Source: Phytophthora hibernalis
Taxonomy: Eukaryota; Oomycota; Peronosporomycetes; Peronosporales; Peronosporaceae
Direction of reading: 5' to 3'
Length of the DNA: 64,000 nucleotides
Assembly: GCA_012656075.1 (NCBI GenBank)
Contig: JAAKBF010000024.1
Coordinates: forward strand, 682,001 to 746,000
Shown here: positions 57,727 through 64,000 of the stretch, one piece after another
How the letters are laid out: each line of letters opens with the position of its first letter
How positions within the stretch are numbered: the first letter of the stretch is position 1
Position numbers and translations under genes: made by a program
Notes under the pieces: generated by a model
What the model was told of the DNA's origin: nothing
Seen by the model: the letters and a program-made list of their open reading frames with translations, nothing else
Database searches by the model: none

Positions 57727-59036
57727 TTACCTGCACTTCTTCATCTTGAGTTGCCTTATCGCGATCTCCCAGGCAGACATTTGTCGGGCTTCGATCACGC
57801 ACGACACGCAGAACGAGAGCTGTCGCTGAAGATCCTCCTCTGCATCCAGGAGCAGCTTCTTCTCCACGCTGCACTTGTGGCACGTCGATTGTCTACAGAT
57901 CGCACACGCGCTACTAGAATGAATGAGGCTGCTGAACGACTTGGAGCTCTTGCCACAGACACCACAGTCCTTGGTCTGCAGCGCGGACGCGTCACTCGTA
58001 CGTCGGCGACTCATTTGCCACGCTAGTTTCTTCAGATACGAAGCCTCGACAATACCCACGACGTCAACCACGCCTTGGGAGAACACCGAGACGCCAACAA
58101 TCTCCGGCATGCTACCGCCCATGTCCGCGTATCCTCGGGCGTACACTTCAATCTGCGTCTCCGAAACTTGGCGCATGATGTAGCAGATCGAGAGGTTTAA
58201 CCGGATCACGTTGAGCCGATCCGGGAGCGGCGGGACCTCGTCCAGCTCGACGGAATGGGCGAGACTGTAGTAGACGCGCTCCCCGTCCGAGTCCAGCGCG
58301 ATGCCGGACGACTCGATGAACAAGCAGTCGCGACGTGACATGATGGGGCCGAGGTCGCGCGTGGCCCATTTGATGCCGACGAACCGGAACGGGTCCTCCT
58401 CACTCGGAGACTGGAAAGACGCCAACACCTTTCGGCCGTCGAAGCCGTCGTTCTTGACGTACGCGTTGCGTTCCAGCCACGCTTCGGTTGTGTCGGCCAA
58501 CGCTCCAAACGCGACGTCCTCCACAGACCCGTCCATGATGCCGATCGCTGCAATCAACGGAACCTTTGCAGGCTTGATCTTCTCCAGCACGCTCTCTTCA
58601 GGGAACACGGAGAAAGAGCCGCAGTCGCTCGAGGAGCTTGCAGTGTGCTGCGAGACTCCGCTGGCCGACTTTTCCACCGCGACTTCCGGTTCGTCGTCTT
58701 CCTCGTCGGGGTGTAGGCTTGAGGACGACCTGCTGCCATCGCTTGACGCTGCTCCTGCTCGACGGTGTCGTTCGACAACAACCGAGGTCGACTCGGCTGC
58801 TTCTCGTTCACTCTGTTCATCCGCTTGGAACCGGAACGCCGGGTGCGGTAAACGTGCACTTTTTCACGGGACTTGACATGCTTCCAGAGTCGAGAGTCGA
58901 CCTGGCGGTTGTTGCCCATGAACCGCTCGTACGCATGCAGCGTCTCGAGCACCACGCGGTCGGCTGTATCGGTCAGTGCGTGTTGACGCTCTTTGCTGAG
59001 ATTCACCTGTTCCGGCACGGCTCCGTCGTAGACCAT
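57727..59036 (-). pseudogene. START-like/FYVE-like zinc-finger protein, one frameshift in the linker
   Basis: ATG 59036 (MVYDGAVPEQVNLSKERQ). Helix LTDTADRVVLETLHAYERFM, WKHVKSREKVHVYRTRRSG and PSRPRLLSNDTVEQEQ match the intact gene at 61285. At AYTP (ACACCCCGACG, about 58715) the frame is lost; DEEDDEPEVAVEKSASG and everything after it continue in another frame. START-like domain: GIMDGSVEDVAFGALADTTE, DPFRFVGIKWATR, FIESSGIALDSDGERVYY. Finger: CGVC, CAICRQSTCHKC, FCVSC. The break is in a C run in the low-constraint linker. Confidence 0.85.
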
Positions 59037-60013
59037 CGTGGAAATTCAAAGTCTCCGCTAACAATCAACCGTACTGCTTGCCACCAAGCGAGTCTCGAAG
59101 TGGCTACCCACGATGAATACATTTACCTACGCAGGAGGAACCCGAGAAAGGTGCTGGTGGTGCGTAGAAGATTGGGGAGAGCAAACAAGGCAACGCGGCA
59201 GTTTGTCAACCTCCAACCAAATCGCACCCAGAGCTTCCGAAAGAGCTCGTCATGCGGCGCCGAGCCGGACACGTTTGAGCAGAGATCGAGCGCTCCATCT
59301 CATACGTTTCTTAGCATGTTCCTGTTCGAGCTCGCGTCGTAACGTTGAGCGCTCATCCAACCAAGACATGCTCTTTGGAACGCTCAGGCCTAATGCTTCT
59401 TCTGTCGCTCGCTGCGGAGCTCACCGCCATCTGATGGCTTTGGCTTTGCATGCAGCTCAAAACTCGACCAACGACGCTCTGGACCAAAGTTTGGTGGCTT
59501 CCATCGCGCACTCTCGATGCTAACGGGTTTGCTGTGAGTCAACGACGCGACAGCTCTACATGCAGACTGCGTGAGCTTTGTGCTGCGGATGACTTGGAAA
59601 CATCCGATGTTGTCGAGAAACCTAAGGCTCCGGTCACTTTGCATTTCGCAGCAACTCGACGAGATGCAAGCAAGAGGAGGCAGAGGCCACCATCAGACTC
59701 GAGCTCCTTCAATTGCGAGTTCAACATGCAAGTACAGAAGTCAGGCGGGTTGTCGCTAAGCATGAGTCATTGCGTCTTGGTCAACACGCGAGTCGTAGCA
59801 ATTGATGATCCTTATATTCTTCATCGGTCTCGTAGTTCACTTCACTTTGGGGCATTACTCGTCGCCCATTGACTATTCATTGGCCTGTCCCGCCTTCAGA
59901 CTGGACCTTGGTCTCCGATGCTCGTCTGCAGTCTCGCAACCTCTTGATGACTTAGTGCCAGCTCGGATTTGGACGCTCTTGTACCTTTTGGTGTCGGCTA
60001 TCGCCTGCTTCAA
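59037..60013. other. Intergenic, possible decayed coiled-coil coding sequence
   Basis: On the plus strand around 59640-59760 a frame reads charged, heptad-like peptide (EEAEATIRLELLQLR, EVRRVVAKHESLRLG), but it is closed by stops and shifts on both sides. No family recognised. Confidence 0.4.
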
Positions 60014-61285
60014 TCACGAGGTCTTGAGCAGTGATGTGGCGACGTCCCAAGATGGTAGCTTTCGTGCCTCGAGGACACACGAGAGACAGAAGGAGAACTG
60101 CTTCTGGGCGACGTCCTCGGGCGACACGATCGACAGCTTCTTGAGCACGCTGCATTTGCTGCAAACCGGAAGTCTACAGATCGGACAGCCGCTGCTGGGC
60201 TGCACCAGGTTGGAAAGCTTGGTCACGCTCTTCCCGCACACTCCGCAGTGTTTGCTCGCCGCGCTGCTTTCGCTTTGGCGACGGTGGCTCATAAACCACG
60301 TGAGTTTCTTGAGGTACGAGCACTCGACCATCCCCGAGACGGCGGCGATGGCGGCGGAGAAGAAGCTCACGCTGAACCCCTCGGGCATTTCGCCGCCCAT
60401 GTCCGAGTATCCTCGACAGTAGACGTCGACCTTTTCGTCATTCAACTGCCGCATGATGTAGCAACTCGAGAGGTTCATTCGGATGACATTGAAGCGTTCG
60501 GGTAGTGAAGGAACCTCCGGCAGCTCGATCGAGTGGGCCAGGCTGTAGTACACGCGCTCACCGTCCGAGTCCAGCGCAATGCCTGACGACTCTAAGAACA
60601 CGATATCTCGTCGCGTCATGAACGCTCCGTAGGCGCGCGTAGCCCACTTGACACCAATAAACCTGAACGGATCTTCGTCACTGGGACCTTGCAGCGTGGC
60701 GAGCACCTTGCGGCCGTCAAAGCCGTCGTTCTTGGTGTAGGAACTGCGCACCTCCCACGCATACCTGGTGTTGGCAAGAGCCCCGAACGCTGCGTCTTCA
60801 ACGGATCCGTCCATGACGCCCGAGGCTGCAATCAACGGCACGTACGACGGCTTCGTCTTGGCCAGTACACTGTCCTCGATCGCAAAAGACCCGCCTTCAC
60901 TCGTGGAGCTGTGGGTGTTCGTGTGGCTCGATTCGTCACCGTGGATTTCATCGTCGTCGTCTACGAAACCAAGCGGACGACCGGCTGCAATGGCGTCACG
61001 TTGCTGCTGCTCGACCGCGTTGTTGGACAAGAGTCTCGGTCGACTGGGCTCGTGGTTGGTTCCTCTGCCCGACCTCCGAGTTCGATACACGTGAACCTGT
61101 TCACGAGACTTGACCTTCTTCCAGACGCGACCGTCAACTCTTCGGTCGTTGGCGATGAAGTCCTCGTTGGCCTGCAAGGTCTCCGCTACGACGCGGTCGG
61201 CCAAGTCAGTCAGTGCTTGCTCTTGCTCGGGTGACAGCTTCAACTGCTTCGGCAGCACTGTGTCCGCTTGCGTGAAGGTCTTCAT
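60014..61285 (-). CDS. START-like/FYVE-like zinc-finger protein, intact
   Basis: 423 residues from ATG 61285 (MKTFTQADTVLPKQLKLSPE), chosen because paralogues start just before the LPxxLxLSP motif; an upstream in-frame ATG at 61423 would add 46 residues. Helix LTDLADRVVAETLQANEDFI, WKKVKSREQVHVYRTRRSG, PSRPRLLSNNAVEQQQ, acidic linker VDDDDEIHGDE, START-like domain (GVMDGSVEDAAFGALANTRY, DPFRFIGVKWATR, FLESSGIALDSDGERVYY). Finger cysteines at 347, 350, 367, 370, 375, 378, 400 and 403. The PICRLPVC segment replaces the basic FYVE RHHCR motif. Confidence 0.92.
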   Translation of the reverse strand: MKTFTQADTVLPKQLKLSPEQEQALTDLADRVVAETLQANEDFIANDRRVDGRVWKKVKSREQVHVYRTRRSGRGTNHEPSRPRLLSNNAVEQQQRDAIAAGRPLGFVDDDDEIHGDESSHTNTHSSTSEGGSFAIEDSVLAKTKPSYVPLIAASGVMDGSVEDAAFGALANTRYAWEVRSSYTKNDGFDGRKVLATLQGPSDEDPFRFIGVKWATRAYGAFMTRRDIVFLESSGIALDSDGERVYYSLAHSIELPEVPSLPERFNVIRMNLSSCYIMRQLNDEKVDVYCRGYSDMGGEMPEGFSVSFFSAAIAAVSGMVECSYLKKLTWFMSHRRQSESSAASKHCGVCGKSVTKLSNLVQPSSGCPICRLPVCSKCSVLKKLSIVSPEDVAQKQFSFCLSCVLEARKLPSWDVATSLLKTS

Positions 61286-61954
61286 ATTTTGACAAAGTCT
61301 CCGGAAACGCAGTGAGTCAGCTTGAATGCCCGCCACGCTTGACTCGACTCGGCAAGTGGTGAAGTGGCTGTCGGCAGTGTGCGGCTGCGTCGCTTGTGGC
61401 GCATAGACAGCAACCGATCGCATGATGAGTGAGTGAGCTTGCGGCTCGGCTCTGAAGCCACTTGGGCAGACAGCCTGGACCCAACGTCATTGAGCAGATT
61501 CCTGGACATTTTCCATGCTGGCTGGCTCGCGCAAAGCCTGTGCGTTCAATTCACAGTCACGGATCAACGGACGTCGTTGATGCATCGGACTCCGGTTCGG
61601 AGGTGGTAAGGCAGGGATCACCTCGCGGTCGCCGCGAAAGACTGGTTGCCTCCCACTGTAACACGTTAGGGTCACGAAAGCGTTGGCCATGAAGGAGGGA
61701 CAGCAGGACCCCGAGGCCATTTGCATGGATTGCGTGCCAACTCTTTGAGACCAACGCGCGTTTGAAAGCAACGCCGGTATCATGCATCAAACACAGTCGG
61801 TGCGGCCGACCGCGGCGAGTTCTTGAAACTTTCAACAGCTTGACAGGAATTTCACGAGTCGAGTCGCTGTATTCGTTCGCAGGTAACGGGTCCTTGAGCT
61901 ATTGGCGACCTACTTGCACTTTGCTGGGATAAATAACCTAGTCTATCGTTTGCG
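61286..61954. other. Intergenic between two minus-strand paralogues
   Basis: Holds the upstream region of the gene at 61285 and the 3' flank of the next. Open frames here have no domain. Confidence 0.5.
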
Positions 61955-63232
61955 TTAGGAGCTCCGAAGACAGGCCGACGCGACTTCCCACGCTGACAGC
62001 TCCTTGGACTCGATGACGCACGGCAGGCAGAAGGTGAAGCTCTTCTGCGTGACGTCCTTGGACGCGTCCACCGTGAGCTTCTTCTGGATGCTGCACTTGC
62101 TGCACGTTACGCGGCGGCAAACCGGACAGCCCGAGGGCGACTGGAGTAGACCTCCGAGCTTGCTGAGCGCCTTATTGCACACGCCGCATTCGTTGGACGG
62201 AGCGATGCCAGACGCGTCGCTGCGACGCCGCAACGTCATGAGGTAGCACAGCTTCTTCATGTTGGCGCACTCCACAACGCACGCGCTGGACGAGATGTTC
62301 CGGGCCAGCAGCATCACGCCGAAGCTCTCTATCATCTCGCCACCAGGGTCTGCAAACCCACGACCGAACATCTCCGCGGTGTCAGCAGTGATCTGCCGCG
62401 TAACGTAGCTCACGGACAGCTTCACTCTGATGATGTTGTGGCTGAGGTCGAGACGCGGAATATCGTCCAGGTCAATGGAGTGGATAATGTAGTAGAAGAT
62501 GCGTTCCCCGTCCGAGTCGAACGCCATGCCCTGCGACTCGAGGTACAAGATATCGCGCCGCGTCGTGAAGCTGCCGTAGTCGGCAGTGCCCCACTTGACG
62601 GTCACAGACCGGAACGGGTCTTCCTCCGTTGGCTCCTGCAGTGTAGCGACGATCTTCCGATCATCAAAATGGTCATTGTGGATGTACGAGTTGCGTACGA
62701 GCCACGCGTGCTTGGTGTTGGCAAGTCCGCCGAACGCCACGTCCTCAACGGAGCCGTCGATTTGTCCCGACGCTATGATCAGCGGTACGTGGGACGGCTT
62801 CACCTTAGCTAAGACACTGTCCTCGAACAGCGAGAAAGATCCGGCACCACTGGAGGAGCTGTGCGTAGTGGTACTGATCTCCTCATCCGGGTGCGGTTCG
62901 TCATCGTCACACGCGTACGGTCTTCTATTCGCAGCAGCTTGCGCTATGGCGTTGGCGGACATGAGTCTCGGACGACTCGGGTCCTTCTCATGACTGTGCA
63001 TCCTCTGCAGCTTTTTGCCGCGCCGAGAGCGGTAAACGCGGACCTTTTCCTGGGACTTGACCATCTTCCACTGGTCCCTGGGCAGTTGTCGGCCGCTGGC
63101 CACGAACGACTCGTACGCGTGCAGCGTTTCGGCGATGATGCCATCTGCCATGTCGTTCAGCTCCTGGTGCTGCGTCGCGGACACATGGATTTGGTCGGGT
63201 ACAACCCCAGGCGGCAGGGTGACCTTGGCCAT
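61955..63232 (-). CDS. START-like/FYVE-like zinc-finger protein, intact
   Basis: 425 residues from ATG 63232 (MAKVTLPPGVVPDQIHVSAT); the frame is open upstream to 63451 without a homologous start. Helix LNDMADGIIAETLHAYESFV, WKMVKSQEKVRVYRSRRGKK, PSRPRLMSANAIAQAAA, START-like domain (GQIDGSVEDVAFGGLANTKH, DPFRSVTVKWGTA in place of the usual DPFRFxGVKW, YLESQGMAFDSDGERIFYY). Finger from residue 349: CGVC, CPVCRRVTCSKC, FCLPC. The START core is the most diverged of the intact members. Confidence 0.92.
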   Translation of the reverse strand: MAKVTLPPGVVPDQIHVSATQHQELNDMADGIIAETLHAYESFVASGRQLPRDQWKMVKSQEKVRVYRSRRGKKLQRMHSHEKDPSRPRLMSANAIAQAAANRRPYACDDDEPHPDEEISTTTHSSSSGAGSFSLFEDSVLAKVKPSHVPLIIASGQIDGSVEDVAFGGLANTKHAWLVRNSYIHNDHFDDRKIVATLQEPTEEDPFRSVTVKWGTADYGSFTTRRDILYLESQGMAFDSDGERIFYYIIHSIDLDDIPRLDLSHNIIRVKLSVSYVTRQITADTAEMFGRGFADPGGEMIESFGVMLLARNISSSACVVECANMKKLCYLMTLRRRSDASGIAPSNECGVCNKALSKLGGLLQSPSGCPVCRRVTCSKCSIQKKLTVDASKDVTQKSFTFCLPCVIESKELSAWEVASACLRSS

Positions 63233-63457
63233 TGTTCTTGAAAGTTGGCTCTTTGCGGCCGGTGGACAAGTTCTGGAATGCCGCGCGCCTCGGTGGGCCC
63301 AGGACACGCAGCCAGTCGAGAGGAGACCAGCTGAGACCCGAGATACACTGACGAGATGGGAACAATTTGCAAGATGGATGCTCAAACGTGCAGATCCATG
63401 TCGTCGGCTCGTGTTAGATGTCTTGCCGCAAGAAAACTTTCGCGAACTCATCGTCGC

Positions 63458-63815
63458 TCAGTTGTTGGTGCACACTTTCACTGTGCTGGCCTTCCTGAAT
63501 GTCAAATTGTACATGTTCGGCGATGGTCCCACACGGAAGTCGACGCCAACGTCGTCTAATGGCTCACTCGATCCTTCACTCACGACACGGGCCAAGGCTC
63601 TTCTGCCTGAACCGTGATGCTGTAACAGACTCTGTTGCCCAGCTTCGAGCATATGGAGCGCATAGACTCGAGCCTGAACATCAATGACAACGCGACCATC
63701 ATCACCGCTTTGGTCGGCTTTCAAGTTGTTCACGTTTTGCAGTTCCGTGGTCAAAACTTCGAGCTCAGCGGATGCTGCTTCAAACTGCTGAATACGGGTT
63801 CTTGCTCTCTTTGAT
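63458..63815 (-). CDS. Hypothetical protein, probably a 3' exon
   Basis: A minus-strand open frame starting after an in-frame stop near 63817 and ending at 63458 (KASTVKVCTNN). It reads FEAASAELEVLTTELQNVNN, a likely short coiled coil, then AGQQSLLQHHGSGRRALARV. There is no ATG at a plausible position, so it would need an upstream exon; a CAG acceptor lies near 63785. Not recognised. Confidence 0.35.
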
Positions 63816-64000
63816 CAGCCTGTCCAATGCTATAATATTGTTTGGACCAGCATGATTCAGTAAATGTACTGTAGTTTTGTGAGATGTGGTCAACAACGTA
63901 TCCAGTGACCCAAACTATCGAGCGTGCTCGTTTACGGGCCTCTGCTTGAAGAGGTACTGTACACATGTAACCTTATTGTGACGGCAATCTGTAGGATCAC

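Overview
The window looks like repeat-rich nuclear DNA of an oomycete, most likely Phytophthora or a close relative. The evidence is three genes with signal peptide + RxLR + dEER + Nudix architecture, a cluster of START-like/FYVE-like zinc-finger genes (a family known to be expanded in oomycetes), short GT-AG introns (62 nt in the JMJD7-like gene), DUF6818-like proteins, and Copia, PIF/Harbinger, pogo and piggyBac-type elements. No tRNA, rRNA or CRISPR was seen.

Layout. 0.5-1.7 kb: one frameshifted START/FYVE-like gene. 2.1-6.6 kb: two tandem copies of a polytopic membrane protein of unknown function; both are frameshifted and share an almost identical 417-bp tract. 6.9-10.5 kb and 28.5-29.7 kb: three broken RxLR-Nudix (Avr3b-type) effector genes on the minus strand. 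12.5-26.8 kb: transposon graveyard with a Harbinger transposase relic, a piggyBac-type MITE with TTAA ends, a Copia unit in permuted order (RT-RH-LTR-gag-INT) facing an inverted copy of its LTR/leader, a second Harbinger relic, and a complete-looking but decayed 2.44-kb PIF/Harbinger element with TIRs, TTA target duplication and two convergent genes. 30-45 kb: dispersed inverted repeats, a Copia gag/protease relic, two DUF6818-like pseudogenes, a SET-domain pseudogene, another Harbinger relic that ends 5 bp from a DUF6818 gene, an RPA1-like fragment behind tandem repeats, a Copia RT relic and a pogo-type transposase relic.

46-63.3 kb: gene-rich, GC-rich cluster of eight START/FYVE-like genes (four plus, four minus) plus a FYVE-domain relic and one intact JMJD7-like JmjC hydroxylase gene. 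Intact members start at 49361, 53354, 61285 (minus) and 63232 (minus); the others carry one or more frameshifts.

How the parts relate. The START/FYVE-like cluster grew by local tandem duplication: a duplicated unit carries the 3' end of the neighbouring gene. The zinc finger keeps the eight-cysteine FYVE spacing but lacks the basic RR/KHHCR PI3P-binding signature. Where a near-identical paralogue allows comparison, every frameshift is a missing base, often in a homopolymer, so some 'pseudogenes' may be assembly errors. The most interesting hypothesis is that DUF6818 proteins are the accessory DNA-binding proteins of an oomycete Harbinger family.
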